NCBI GenBank assembly: GCA_046350295.1
Contig: JAXMAR010000008.1
Location: 124,001 to 188,000, forward strand
Source: JAXMAR01 sp046350295
Lineage (GTDB): Bacteria > Planctomycetota > Planctomycetia > Gemmatales > Gemmataceae
DNA: 64,000 nucleotides
Direction: 5' to 3'
The notes under the pieces are model-generated. The model was given only the letters and a program-made list of their open reading frames with translations. It was not told the DNA's origin and did not search any database. This document shows positions 40,720 to 48,981 of this stretch, piece after piece. Each line of letters starts with the position of its first letter. Position 1 is the first letter of the stretch. A program made the position numbers and the translations under genes.

Positions 40720-41115
40720 GTGGAAAAGTGTAGCGTCTACGAAGAAGGCCAGAAAGAGGCCGACCGCTTTAAATGGATTGAAAGCGAAAAAGCCGGTCGC
40801 GATCTCGGCGAGACCGCGATCCGCCGCTGGGTCAAGGACCACTGGTGCGGCTATCTGCGAGCCCGCTGGCTCGAGCATCTGCAAGGCATCAAGTTCTGGG
40901 TCGAGCTCGACCGCGGCGACTTCGGACTCCTGGAACGCCGTTTCAAAGACCAGGCCCAGGTGCTCGCCTGCATCCTCGATCGACTCAAGGCCGGCCAGGA
41001 AAACCTCGACATCATTCTCTGGGGCCTCGACTGGAACATCCCGATGGAGCGCATCATCGAGATCCTCGAAGCTCTCGACATCAACAGCCGCCGACTCGCA
41101 CATCGCTTCGAATAG
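40720..41115 (+). CDS. Conserved-looking hypothetical protein
   Basis: 131 residues from a GTG at 40720 preceded by GGAGGG. The sequence is helical, with many charged and aromatic residues (WIESEKAGRDLGETAIRRW, HWCGYLRARWLEHLQGIKFW, ILWGLDWNIPMERIIEILEAL). There is no signal peptide, membrane segment or known motif. Codon use matches neighbouring genes, and the long leader with its own promoter candidate supports a real gene. Function unknown. Confidence 0.65.
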   Translation: MEKCSVYEEGQKEADRFKWIESEKAGRDLGETAIRRWVKDHWCGYLRARWLEHLQGIKFWVELDRGDFGLLERRFKDQAQVLACILDRLKAGQENLDIILWGLDWNIPMERIIEILEALDINSRRLAHRFE

Positions 41116-41223
41116 CCCCTCGTCTCTCTCCTGCCCTTCGCTCCGCCTTTCTGTTTGTTGCCTTCACGTCCCGGCCCTGCGAAAATCAGGCGGAAGCGCC
41201 GCCTCGCCTTACCCGGAGGAGCC

Positions 41224-41649
41224 ATGCCCGTCTGCTGCTTTGCCTTTGCTTGTTTCGTGGCGTCGGCCGACGCAGCGCCGACCGAAAAGGACCTCGTCCG
41301 TGCCGTCCTCGACCACCAGGCCGCGGCCTGGAACAAAGGGGATCTCGAAGGCTTCATGGCCGGCTACTGGAAATCGCCGGACCTCAGTTTCTTCTCCGGA
41401 AACGACAAGACCTTCGGCTGGGATGCCACGCTCGCTCGCTATCGCAAGAAATACCAGGCGGACAAGAAGGAAATGGGCAAGCTCGCCTTCAAGGATGTCT
41501 CCATCGAGATCCTGGGCGCGGGCCACGCCCTGGTGCGCGGCCGGTATCAGCTCACCCTGTCCAAGGAGACGGCGACCGGCATCTTCACTCTGCTCCTTAG
41601 AAAAATGCCCGAAGGGTGGCGCATCGTCCACGATCACACCTCGAACTAG
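41224..41649 (+). CDS. Exported NTF2-like (DUF4440/SnoaL-type) protein
   Basis: 141 residues from ATG 41224, directly behind CGGAGGAGCC. A short signal peptide (MPVCCFAFACFVASADA) precedes an NTF2-like cone fold: VRAVLDHQAAAWNKGDLEGFMAGYW, then TFGWDATLARYRKKYQ, VSIEILGAGHALVRGRYQLT and the end WRIVHDHTS, which is the usual end of the DUF4440/SnoaL_3 family. No catalytic residues can be assigned. It may bind or modify a small ligand in the periplasm. A MoaD-like gene starts 18 nt downstream. Confidence 0.78.
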   Translation: MPVCCFAFACFVASADAAPTEKDLVRAVLDHQAAAWNKGDLEGFMAGYWKSPDLSFFSGNDKTFGWDATLARYRKKYQADKKEMGKLAFKDVSIEILGAGHALVRGRYQLTLSKETATGIFTLLLRKMPEGWRIVHDHTSN

Positions 41650-41667
41650 CACAAGCCGGAGTTCGCC

Positions 41668-42024
41668 GTGCCGAGCGTTTGGGTCCCCGCCGCGTTTCGA
41701 AACCTTACGGCGGGTCAGGACGTCGTGCCCGCCACCGGAGGCACGGTCGGCGCCGTCGTCGCCGACCTGGAACGGCGCTTTCCCGGCTTGCGCGCCCGCC
41801 TCTGCGTGGAGGAGCGGCCGGACGTCTGGAGACTACGACCGGGTTTGGCGGTTGTCGTCGGTTCGAGCGTGGCGCGAAATGGGCTCGGGGAGCCTGTCGG
41901 GGAAGAGGCGGAGATCCACTTCGTCCAGGCGATCGGAGGCGGGTGTTCAAAAACGCGGCAGGGCGGCATTTTTGATCGCCGCGATGTTGCGAAACAAAAC
42001 ACATTCGCGGGCGATCGAACTTGA
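41668..42024 (+). CDS. MoaD/ThiS-family ubiquitin-like protein with C-terminal extension
   Basis: 118 residues from a GTG at 41668 with CCGGAG upstream. The first 92 residues are a MoaD-like beta-grasp domain: VWVPAAFRNLTAGQDVVPATGGTVGAVVADLERRFPGLRARL and VNG-like VARNGLGEPVGEEAEIHFVQAIGGG, shown here in part. MoaD/ThiS proteins need a free C-terminal Gly-Gly as sulfur carriers, but here the reading frame continues for 26-27 residues after GGG (CSKTRQGGIFDRRD...). Either the tail is removed, or an indel has displaced the stop. It may serve molybdopterin synthesis (mogA is 1.3 kb upstream) or sulfur transfer to cysteine. Confidence 0.65.
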   Translation: MPSVWVPAAFRNLTAGQDVVPATGGTVGAVVADLERRFPGLRARLCVEERPDVWRLRPGLAVVVGSSVARNGLGEPVGEEAEIHFVQAIGGGCSKTRQGGIFDRRDVAKQNTFAGDRT

Positions 42025-42167
42025 TGCCAAGAAACCGCGATTCAAGTCAGGAAGGCCCGACCGCAAAGAACTCGAAAAACACGCCCTTTTGGCGATCTTT
42101 CTTTTCTTGCCTTTTTTCCTGTGTCCCTTGGCGCCCTGCTTGCTTTATCACTCGTCGCACGAATCGA

Positions 42168-42279
42168 CGGTAGCGAGTCCCGGCGATTCGGACCGAGAAA
42201 GTTAGTCCCGCCAACACATGCCTGTCCAAACTTAGGCACGGAGCGTACGCCGGTAGCGAGTCCCGGCCAGCTCCGTGCC
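42168..42279. repeat. Direct repeats and stem-loop in a 440-nt gene-free stretch
   Basis: The 17-nt unit CGGTAGCGAGTCCCGGC occurs at 42168-42184 and 42251-42267. The second copy lies in the loop of a perfect 10-bp stem, GGCACGGAGC (42235-42244) with GCTCCGTGCC (42270-42279). The surrounding spacer 42025-42464 between the MoaD-like and outer-membrane protein genes otherwise holds only the AAGGAG site before 42465. There are only two copies with unequal surroundings, so it is not a CRISPR array. Confidence 0.6.
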
Positions 42280-42464
42280 TTCACCTCTTTATAGACCGCA
42301 AAAAACCAAACCTTCATCGTTCGGGCTAGCTGCGCAAGCGCGGCAATCCTTACCGTATCTGCCGGATGTGCGGAAAAGTCGAAGTCTGACGAATCTACTG
42401 CCGATACCTTTGAGGAGGAGCGCCGTACGGAGGATTTTCCCTTCGTCATAGCAAGGAGCGCGGC

Positions 42465-43949
42465 ATGAAACGCTGGCGGAGCTGGCTGGTGACTTTGGCA
42501 ATGGCGCTGGGAGTGTCCACCGCGGCGGCACAGCCTCCGGGCTTCACCCCGCCGATGCCGACCCCATCTCCCGGCCCCTTCACGCCGCCGAGCCCGACGC
42601 CCTTCGGAGCGCCGAGTCCCTATTTCGGGGCGCCGGGCGAGCCGACGCCGCTTGGCCCCTCCATGATGGGGGCCGGCCCCGCGCCGGTAGCCGGCCCACC
42701 CGCCGCCGGCCCGGGCGTCACACCATCGAGCGACATGCTCACACTGCAGAATCGACCCAACGCTTTCGACGACGAGACCCCCGCCAGTCTTCCCGGCTGG
42801 GGTCGTTATTGCTCCTTCAGCGTCGATTTCCTCACGCTCCGCACCAACTTCGACCGCAACCCCGCCTACAGCGTCTTCGCGAACGGCCAGGCTTTCTCCA
42901 GGGATTTCGACTTCCCCGAAACGCTCGTGCCCAAGCTCACCCTCGACCTCCAGTTCGGCGACTATTTCGGCGTGCGCGGCTCCTGGATGCGGATGGAGAA
43001 CAGCGCCAGTCCCGTCTTCATCGGCAACAGTGATCCCAACATCTTCGTCTCGACCCCCTCCTTGCTGCCGGGGACCGTCCTCGTTAACCAGGTCGACCAG
43101 ACCCGCATCGGCGGCGTCTTCCAGAAGGACAACCGCACGGTGCTCGCGCAGAACGTGTCGCAGATCGTCTCGCCGCGGCCCTTCTTCTTCCAGTCTCTTG
43201 CCGACCCAGAGCGCCTGCCGCCTCCCGTCACCAAGCTGCCCGCCTCTACCCTCAGCGCCGCTGTTCAAGCCGGCTTCCCCGATTTCTTCGCCATCGGCTC
43301 CAGCCTCCGCACCGAGGTGGCCGACCTCGAGCTGACCCACGCCATCGAATTCAATAGCTGGACCGGCACGTTCGGGCTCGGCCTCCGCTACGGCCACATC
43401 TCCCAGAACTACAGCGCGCTCCGCGCCAACAACGGCGGCTCCAACACCATTCCCAAGTACGACCCCTTCGTCACCATCGTCATCGACGCCGTCATCTTCA
43501 CCCGCGCCGACTACGAGCAGGCGATCTACGGCTCGACCTTCGGCGGTGTCGGGCCCAAGCTCAGCTTCGAATGGGGCACCGACATTACCCCCTTCGCCCG
43601 CATCTATGGCAAGGTCAACGGCTCCGTGCTCATGGGCAACCGCAAGCAGGTCCTTTACTATGCTTCGGTGCAGAACGTGAACATCACCGACGTGAACCCG
43701 CCGCCCCAGGCCGACATCTTCGAAATCCAGACCGCGGCCGGGCAACAGGCGGCGCTCAAGAACAGCTTCACCGTCGTCCCGCTCGCCGAGGCGGAAGCGG
43801 GCGTCGAGGTCGGCTTCGGCGGCCGCTTCTTCCCCATCCTGAGGGTCGGCGCCTTCGGCCAGGCCTGGATCAACGGCGGCAACGCCGCCAACCCGAACGC
43901 CAACCTGTTCGTCTACGGCGTCAACGCCTCGCTCGGCTTCGGCTTCTGA
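42465..43949 (+). CDS. Outer-membrane beta-barrel protein (BBP7-like planctomycete family)
   Basis: 494 residues. Signal peptide: RSWLVTLAMALGVSTAAAQ. A Pro/Gly-rich linker (about 25-90) follows, then a beta-barrel with alternating hydrophobic strands and Tyr/Phe-rich turns (YCSFSVDFLTLRTNFDRNP, LTLDLQFGDYFGVRGSWMRM, FGLGLRYGHISQNYSALRA, RIYGKVNGSVLMGNRKQVLYYA). The chain ends in VYGVNASLGFGF with a terminal Phe, the usual outer-membrane insertion signal. BBP7-type proteins are expanded in planctomycetes. Pore or adhesion function is unknown. AAGGAGCGCGGC precedes the ATG at 42465. Confidence 0.82.
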   Translation: MKRWRSWLVTLAMALGVSTAAAQPPGFTPPMPTPSPGPFTPPSPTPFGAPSPYFGAPGEPTPLGPSMMGAGPAPVAGPPAAGPGVTPSSDMLTLQNRPNAFDDETPASLPGWGRYCSFSVDFLTLRTNFDRNPAYSVFANGQAFSRDFDFPETLVPKLTLDLQFGDYFGVRGSWMRMENSASPVFIGNSDPNIFVSTPSLLPGTVLVNQVDQTRIGGVFQKDNRTVLAQNVSQIVSPRPFFFQSLADPERLPPPVTKLPASTLSAAVQAGFPDFFAIGSSLRTEVADLELTHAIEFNSWTGTFGLGLRYGHISQNYSALRANNGGSNTIPKYDPFVTIVIDAVIFTRADYEQAIYGSTFGGVGPKLSFEWGTDITPFARIYGKVNGSVLMGNRKQVLYYASVQNVNITDVNPPPQADIFEIQTAAGQQAALKNSFTVVPLAEAEAGVEVGFGGRFFPILRVGAFGQAWINGGNAANPNANLFVYGVNASLGFGF

Positions 43950-43953
43950 GCCT

Positions 43954-44039
43954 GCAACCACGGAACACACGAAAGGCACGAAAAGAGAGTCGGGTTGATC
44001 CTTCTTTCTTTTCGTGCCTTTCGTGTGTTCCGTGGTTGC
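43954..44039. repeat. Perfect 31-bp inverted repeat between convergent genes
   Basis: Arm 43954-43984 (begins GCAACCACGGAACACACG, ends GGCACGAAAA) is exactly complementary to 44009-44039 over all 31 bases, with a 24-nt loop that can pair a little further. It starts 4 nt after the outer-membrane gene stop and ends 3 nt before the stop of the minus-strand VOC gene, so it fills the space between convergent genes. It can act as a strong bidirectional terminator or may be a mobile palindromic element. Confidence 0.85.
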
Positions 44040-44042
44040 TTT

Positions 44043-44429
44043 CTAACTCACCAGCGCCTGCCCGCGCTTCGCCAGTTGCAGCGTCACGCCCCACGGGTCG
44101 CGCAGGAAGCAAAGGACATCGCCGTTGGGCGCCTCGTTGATTGGCCCATCCGCGGTCGCGCCGGCGCCGATCAACCGGGCGCGCTCGCGGGCGACGTCGT
44201 CGGTCATGAAAGCGATGTGAAAGGTGAAGGGATTCATCGAGCGATAATCGGGGACCGGCGCATCCTGCCGGTACGCTTCCATCACCACCCGCTTCGAGCT
44301 GTCGGCGAGGAAACGCGTCATCGGTCCCTCGTCGACCTTCCGGACCACGATCATGCCCAGGTGCTTGACGTACCAGTCGGCCAGGGCGACCGGGTCGGCG
44401 ACGTTGATGGCGAAATGCTCGATGTTCAT
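44043..44429 (-). CDS. VOC-family (glyoxalase/dioxygenase-fold) protein
   Basis: 128 residues, one VOC domain made of two beta-alpha-beta-beta-beta modules. The start IEHFAINVADPVALADWYVKHLGM and the later TFHIAFMTDDVARERARLIGAGA give two His near the metal site, and LCFLRDPWGVTLQLAKR closes the fold. Such proteins bind a divalent metal and act as isomerases, lyases, dioxygenases or antibiotic-binding proteins. The substrate cannot be told from sequence. It is convergent with the outer-membrane gene across the 31-bp inverted repeat and divergent from hpnC. Confidence 0.85.
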   Translation of the reverse strand: MNIEHFAINVADPVALADWYVKHLGMIVVRKVDEGPMTRFLADSSKRVVMEAYRQDAPVPDYRSMNPFTFHIAFMTDDVARERARLIGAGATADGPINEAPNGDVLCFLRDPWGVTLQLAKRGQALVS

Positions 44430-44440
44430 ACCATGAGCTT

Positions 44441-45379
44441 ATGGCCGGCGGCGCGGAATGGTCAGGCGAGCGGGACGCTTTCGCGGCGCAGCTCCGGCGC
44501 TTCGGGCCCGAGGCGCGCTATCCCGTTCCCTCCCTTGCCGCGGCCCGCGCCTACTGCCGCCGCCTGACGCTGTCCCACTACGAGAACTTCACCGTCGCCT
44601 CGCTCCTCCTGCCACGCCGCCTCCTGCCCCACTTCCACGCCATCTACGCCTATTGCCGCTGGGCCGACGATCTCGGCGACGAAACCGGCGGCGGCGACCG
44701 CGCCCTCGGCCTCCTGCGCTGGTGGCGCGGCGAACTGCGCCGCTGCTTCGACGCTCGCCCCGCGCATCCGGTGATGGTCGCTCTCCTGCCCACCATCCGC
44801 CGCTTCCGTATCCCCGCGCAACCCTTCCTCGATCTGCTCCACGCCTTCGAGCAGGACCAGGTCGTGAAGCGCTACGACACCTTCGATCAGCTCCTCGACT
44901 ATTGCCGCCACAGCGCCAACCCGGTCGGCCGGCTCGTGCTCTACCTGTGCGATTGCCACGACGAACGCCGCGGCGCCCTCTCCGACTCGATCTGCACCGC
45001 CCTGCAGCTCGCCAACTTCTGGCAAGACGTCGCGCGCGATCTCGACATCGGCCGCGTCTACCTCCCCGCCGCCGACCGCCGCGCCTTCGGCTACAGCGAC
45101 GACGATCTCGCGGCCCGCCGCTTCACCCCCGCCTTCGCCTCGCTCCTGCGCTTCCAGGTCGATCGCGCCCGGGCGCTCTTTCACGACGGCCTCCCCCTCG
45201 TCGGCCTCGTCCCCGCCGACGTCCGTCTCGACATCGAGCTTTTCGCCCGCGGCGGCCTCGCCATTCTCCATAAGATCGAAACGTGCGGCTTCAACGTGTG
45301 GGCCCGCCGGCCCCGGCTCAACAAGTGGGACAAGGCCGCCCTGCTCCTCAAGGCCCTGGCCAGACAGTGGACGCGCTGA
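44441..45379 (+). CDS. hpnC: Squalene/hydroxysqualene synthase HpnC
   Basis: 312 residues of the trans-isoprenyl diphosphate synthase (squalene/phytoene synthase) fold. First Asp-rich motif AYCRWADDLGDE, second motif LQLANFWQDVARDLDIGRVYLP; HYENFTVASLLLP at the start is typical of HpnC. In hopanoid pathways HpnD makes presqualene diphosphate, HpnC converts it to hydroxysqualene and HpnE reduces that to squalene. Its stop shares one base with the start of hpnD (TGATG), which confirms a coupled pair. Confidence 0.9.
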   Translation: MAGGAEWSGERDAFAAQLRRFGPEARYPVPSLAAARAYCRRLTLSHYENFTVASLLLPRRLLPHFHAIYAYCRWADDLGDETGGGDRALGLLRWWRGELRRCFDARPAHPVMVALLPTIRRFRIPAQPFLDLLHAFEQDQVVKRYDTFDQLLDYCRHSANPVGRLVLYLCDCHDERRGALSDSICTALQLANFWQDVARDLDIGRVYLPAADRRAFGYSDDDLAARRFTPAFASLLRFQVDRARALFHDGLPLVGLVPADVRLDIELFARGGLAILHKIETCGFNVWARRPRLNKWDKAALLLKALARQWTR

Positions 45380-46251
45380 TGCCGCCGCTCGACGCCGTCA
45401 CCCTGGGCGATTCCTACCGCGCCTGCGAAGCCATCGCCCGCCGCGAGGCCGCCAACTTCTATCCCGCCTTTCGCCTGCTCCCCCGCCCGCAACGCCGCGC
45501 CATGTGCGCCCTCTACGCCTTCTGCCGCATCGCCGACGACATCGGCGACGAGCCCGGTCCGGCCGAAACCAAGCCGGACGCCCTCGACCGCTGGCGCCGC
45601 GACCTCGACGCCTGCCTCGCCGGCCGCTTCGCCCATCGCATCCACCCCGCCCTCGCCGACGCCGTCGCCCGTTACCGCATCCCGCCACGCTATCTCCACG
45701 ACGTCCTCGACGGCGTCGCCATGGACCTCGCCCCGCTCACCTTCCCTGACTTCGCCGCACTTCGCCTCTACTGCTACCGCGTCGCCTCCGCCGTCGGCCT
45801 CGCCTGCATCCACATCTGGGGCTTCTCCGACGACCGCGCCAGGCCCTATGCCGAAAACGCCGGCCTCGCTTTCCAGCTCACCAACATCCTCCGCGACCTC
45901 AAGGAGGACGCCGACCGCGGCCGCATCTACCTCCCACGCGAGGACCTGACACGCTTCGGCTACCGCGAGAATGACCTGCGCCACGCCTGCCGCAACGAGC
46001 CGTTCCGCCGCCTCATGGCCTTCCAGATCGAACGCGCCCGCGGCTTCTACGAGGCGTCGCGTCCCCTCGCGCCCCTCCTCCCGCCCCCCGGCCGCGCCGT
46101 CTTCCTCATGATGAGCGGCGCCTACCGCGCCCTCCTCGACGAGATCGAACGCCGCGACTACGACGTCTTCACGGCCCGCATCCGCGTCAGCCGCTGGCGA
46201 AAAGCCCTCCTCGCCCTCGCCGCTCTCCCCGCTCGCTTCGGCTGGCGCTGA
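45379..46251 (+). CDS. hpnD: Presqualene diphosphate synthase HpnD
   Basis: 290 residues from the ATG at 45379. Motifs: SYRACEAIARREAANFYPAFRLLP at the N-terminus, FCRIADDIGDE, YCYRVASAVGLACIHIWG and LTNILRDLKEDADRGRIYLP. The latter two favour HpnD/phytoene-synthase-type enzymes. It would condense two farnesyl diphosphates to presqualene diphosphate at the membrane. hpnE and squalene-hopene cyclase genes do not follow; the next gene is dinG on the opposite strand, 32 nt away. Confidence 0.9.
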   Translation: MPPLDAVTLGDSYRACEAIARREAANFYPAFRLLPRPQRRAMCALYAFCRIADDIGDEPGPAETKPDALDRWRRDLDACLAGRFAHRIHPALADAVARYRIPPRYLHDVLDGVAMDLAPLTFPDFAALRLYCYRVASAVGLACIHIWGFSDDRARPYAENAGLAFQLTNILRDLKEDADRGRIYLPREDLTRFGYRENDLRHACRNEPFRRLMAFQIERARGFYEASRPLAPLLPPPGRAVFLMMSGAYRALLDEIERRDYDVFTARIRVSRWRKALLALAALPARFGWR

Positions 46252-46283
46252 CGGCCCCATGCGCGAACCTCAGGAACAATCCG

Positions 46284-48326
46284 CTAGGGAGCAGGGACGA
46301 CAACCTCCTCCCCGTCCACGAAGCGCCGGCATTTCGGCAACGCCTCCAGGAAGCTGCGCCCGTACGGCTTCGTCAACACCCGCGGATCGAGAATCACCAC
46401 CATCCCCCGGTCGCTCGTCGTGCGGATCAGCCGGCCGAAGCCCTGCTTGAGCTTGATGATCGCCTGGGGAAGCGCCAGGTCGGCGAACGGACTGCCGCCG
46501 CGCGCCTGGATGTGTTCGCCGCGCGCTTCCATGAGCGGGCGATCCGGCGGCGTGAACGGGAGCTTGGTGATGATGACGTTGGAGAGCGCCTCCCCTTGCA
46601 CGTCGACGCCTTGCCAGAAGCTGTCGACGCCGAAGAGGACGCCGGCGCGGGCGGCGCGGAACTGCTCGAGCATCTGGGCCGAGGGCATGCCGTCCGACTG
46701 GCAGAAGAGCTGCATGCCCTCGTCGCGCAGCCAGTCGCGCAGCCGGGCCGCCGCCTTGCCCATGATGCTCGTGCTGGTGAAGAGAACGAAGGCCCGGCCG
46801 CGCGTCTTGCGGACGTATTCCTGAATCTTCTCCAGGCAGGCCTCGTCGAAGGCCGCTCCGTTCGCTGCCGGGTCCGGCATGTCCCGAAACAGGTGCAGCT
46901 CGACCTGCTTCTGATAGTCGAATGGGCTCCCGAGAAGCTGCGTCTGCGCTTCGCCCAGTCCGAGGCGATCCTGAAAATGCGTAAAGCCGGCGCGGCCGCC
47001 GACGCTCATCGTGGCGCTGGTGAGGATCGCCGTCGGGACGGTGTCCCAAAGGAGCTGTTTGAGGAGCGGGCCGACGTCGATCGGGGCGCTGGCGAGGGAG
47101 AAGCGTTTGCCGGGCAGGCCGCTGCCTTCGATCCAGTAGACCTGGCCGTCGCGCTTCTGCTTGAGCCATTCTTCGGTCAGCTCGACGAATTGATGACAGC
47201 GAATCGCCGCGGACTCCAGCTCGATCTTCACCTCGTCATCTTTCACCCGTTCGACGGCACGATCGATCGCCGCCACCAGCTTCTTGAGCTCGGGCGAAAG
47301 CACGTTCTCGACGATCTCCTTGCGCCGCACGCGGAAGGTGTCGCTCGGCTGCCCCTGCCGTCGCTGCTTGCGCTGCTCCTCCTCACGCCAGGCGCGAATG
47401 GCGGTGAAGAACTCCTCGTTGGCGTCGCGGCAGCGGTCGACTTGCAGCCAGGCGTCACTGTCCCCCCAGAGAGACAAAAGACCGTGAAGATGGCCGCGCC
47501 GCTGGTGGGCGAGCTTGTTCAGCAGGTACTCGACCTGGCCGCGGGTGACGTCGAGGCCCAGGTGGTCGGCGGCGACGTCCTCCAGGTTGTGGGCTTCGTC
47601 GAAAATGACGACGCGGTACTTCGGCAGGATCCCGCCGTCGCCGGTGATGGAGCGGATGAGGAGGTCCGAAAAAAAGAGGGCGTGATTGACGACGAGCAGG
47701 TTCGCCTTGTGGACCTGCTTGCGGGCCCGGAAGTAGAAGCACTCCGCGTGATCGCTACACTTGCGGCCCAGGCAGTTGCCCGAGTCGCTCTCGACCACGT
47801 CCCAGACCTGCGGCAACGGCCGAAAACGCAGATCAGCCCGGCTGCCGTCCTTGGTTATCTCGACCCAGCGCGCAATGTCCTCGAGTTGGTGGTCGGCGCC
47901 GGGGCCGTTGCGATAACCGGGTCGCTCGGCGTCGAGCAGGAGGCCGGAAGCGTTTTTCTGGGCGACGCGGAGGCGGCGCTTGCTGAGATAGTTGGAGCGG
48001 CCCTTGACGAGGATGGGCAGGAACTTGTCAGGGAAGATGGTTTGCAGGAACGGGATGTCCTTGCGGATCAGTTGCTCCTGCAAGTTGATCGTGTGCGTGG
48101 AGACGACGACGCGGCACTCCGGATCGGCCAGCGCCGCCTGGATGGCGGGGACGAGATACGCGAAGCTCTTGCCGACACCGGTCCCGGCCTCGACCATCAG
48201 ATGCCGCCGGTTGGCGATGGCGTCGGCGACCGCCTCGGCCATGTCGAGCTGCGGCCGGCGCGGCTCATAGCTGGGCCAGCGCTTGGCGATGGCGCCGTGG
48301 GGGCCGAGGATATCGAGGATGGACAT
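46284..48326 (-). CDS. dinG: ATP-dependent DNA helicase, DinG family
   Basis: 680 residues from ATG 48326 (MSILDILGPHGAIAK); no strong ribosome-binding site is seen, and an upstream TTG is less likely. Superfamily 2 XPD/DinG helicase: Q-like RPQLDMAEAV, Walker A EAGTGVGKS, the Fe-S cluster cysteines in CLGRKC...HAEC...plus a further Cys-poor region, DEAH (VVIFDEAH), and the C-terminal motifs SFWQGVDVQGEALSNVII and QGFGRLIRTTSD. It unwinds DNA 5' to 3', removing R-loops and helping repair. No nuclease domain is attached at the N-terminus. Confidence 0.88.
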   Translation of the reverse strand: MSILDILGPHGAIAKRWPSYEPRRPQLDMAEAVADAIANRRHLMVEAGTGVGKSFAYLVPAIQAALADPECRVVVSTHTINLQEQLIRKDIPFLQTIFPDKFLPILVKGRSNYLSKRRLRVAQKNASGLLLDAERPGYRNGPGADHQLEDIARWVEITKDGSRADLRFRPLPQVWDVVESDSGNCLGRKCSDHAECFYFRARKQVHKANLLVVNHALFFSDLLIRSITGDGGILPKYRVVIFDEAHNLEDVAADHLGLDVTRGQVEYLLNKLAHQRRGHLHGLLSLWGDSDAWLQVDRCRDANEEFFTAIRAWREEEQRKQRRQGQPSDTFRVRRKEIVENVLSPELKKLVAAIDRAVERVKDDEVKIELESAAIRCHQFVELTEEWLKQKRDGQVYWIEGSGLPGKRFSLASAPIDVGPLLKQLLWDTVPTAILTSATMSVGGRAGFTHFQDRLGLGEAQTQLLGSPFDYQKQVELHLFRDMPDPAANGAAFDEACLEKIQEYVRKTRGRAFVLFTSTSIMGKAAARLRDWLRDEGMQLFCQSDGMPSAQMLEQFRAARAGVLFGVDSFWQGVDVQGEALSNVIITKLPFTPPDRPLMEARGEHIQARGGSPFADLALPQAIIKLKQGFGRLIRTTSDRGMVVILDPRVLTKPYGRSFLEALPKCRRFVDGEEVVVPAP

Positions 48327-48382
48327 GGAGGTATTGTCGGGGACCGCGCGGGGCGAGGGAAGGGCGTGTAGCAATCGACGAG

Positions 48383-48751
48383 TCAGGCGCCGCTTCCGTC
48401 CAGCGGCCTTCGAATGCGAACCGCGCCGGGTGAGATCACGGTAAACGCACCCGCCAACTCGGCTGCATGGTCGCGCAACACGGTTGCGACGATATCGGCT
48501 TTCAGGGGAAGCAGCAGGCCGGCAAGACGGATAAGCACAACTCCGGCATGGACTCGGCCGAGACGGTAAACCAATTCACCGAAATCCTTGTCCCCAGTAA
48601 GCAAAAGGGCATTCCGGCTATTCGCGTCGCTTAGCACCTCTTCGTCCGTGATACTCGGAGAGAGTTCGGCAACGTATCCGACGTCATGCCCGTCTTGGCG
48701 AAGGCGCTCGACGATCGGGCGATCCACACTCTCGTCGGCAAAAAGGATCAT
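48383..48751 (-). CDS. DUF5615 PIN-like toxin
   Basis: 122 residues. The PIN-like acidic set appears as LFADESVD near the start and LLTGDKDFGELVYRLG in the middle, as in DUF5615 (Mut7-C/VapC45-like) proteins, which are predicted ribonuclease toxins. The ATG at 48751 overlaps the stop of the DUF433 gene by 4 nt (ATGA), so the two form a coupled toxin-antitoxin pair with the antitoxin first. The GC-rich codon use is like its neighbours. Confidence 0.82.
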   Translation of the reverse strand: MILFADESVDRPIVERLRQDGHDVGYVAELSPSITDEEVLSDANSRNALLLTGDKDFGELVYRLGRVHAGVVLIRLAGLLLPLKADIVATVLRDHAAELAGAFTVISPGAVRIRRPLDGSGA

Positions 48752-48981
48752 GCCGATTGCCTTGCGATGGGATAAACCACGTCGGAGCGCAGGACACGAC
48801 TGGCAAATTCCAAGGCAGCCAGGACACCCTGCCGGGTCAGGCGCGGATGAGCCTCGAGGATCTGCTCGATGGTCTCGCCGCTGGCCATCTTTTCCAGGAC
48901 CAGGTCGACGGTGATTCGCGTGCCGGCGATTACGGGCTTGCCCATCATCACGGCAGGATCTAACACAATCAACTGATTCAT
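48748..48981 (-). CDS. DUF433 antitoxin
   Basis: 77 residues. The DUF433 signature LDPAVMMGKPVIAGTRITVDLVLEKMASGETIEQILEAHPRL is complete over most of its length (shown in part here), with the winged-HTH-like end LAALEFASRVL. DUF433 proteins are VapB-type antitoxins that bind their DUF5615/PIN partner and their own promoter. GGAGGAAGACG precedes the ATG at 48981. The stop overlaps the toxin start by 4 nt. The start overlaps the stop of a possible small upstream ORF by 4 nt. Confidence 0.85.
   Translation of the reverse strand: MNQLIVLDPAVMMGKPVIAGTRITVDLVLEKMASGETIEQILEAHPRLTRQGVLAALEFASRVLRSDVVYPIARQSA

Noticed and set aside
42168..42267. Direct repeats as a CRISPR array
   Set aside because: Only two copies, no regular spacing and no cas gene; better described as a repeat within a stem-loop.
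42025..42464. tRNA or rRNA gene in the gene-free stretch
   Set aside because: No cloverleaf with T-loop GTTCRA-type sequence and no acceptor stem with CCA could be found; only hairpins and repeats.
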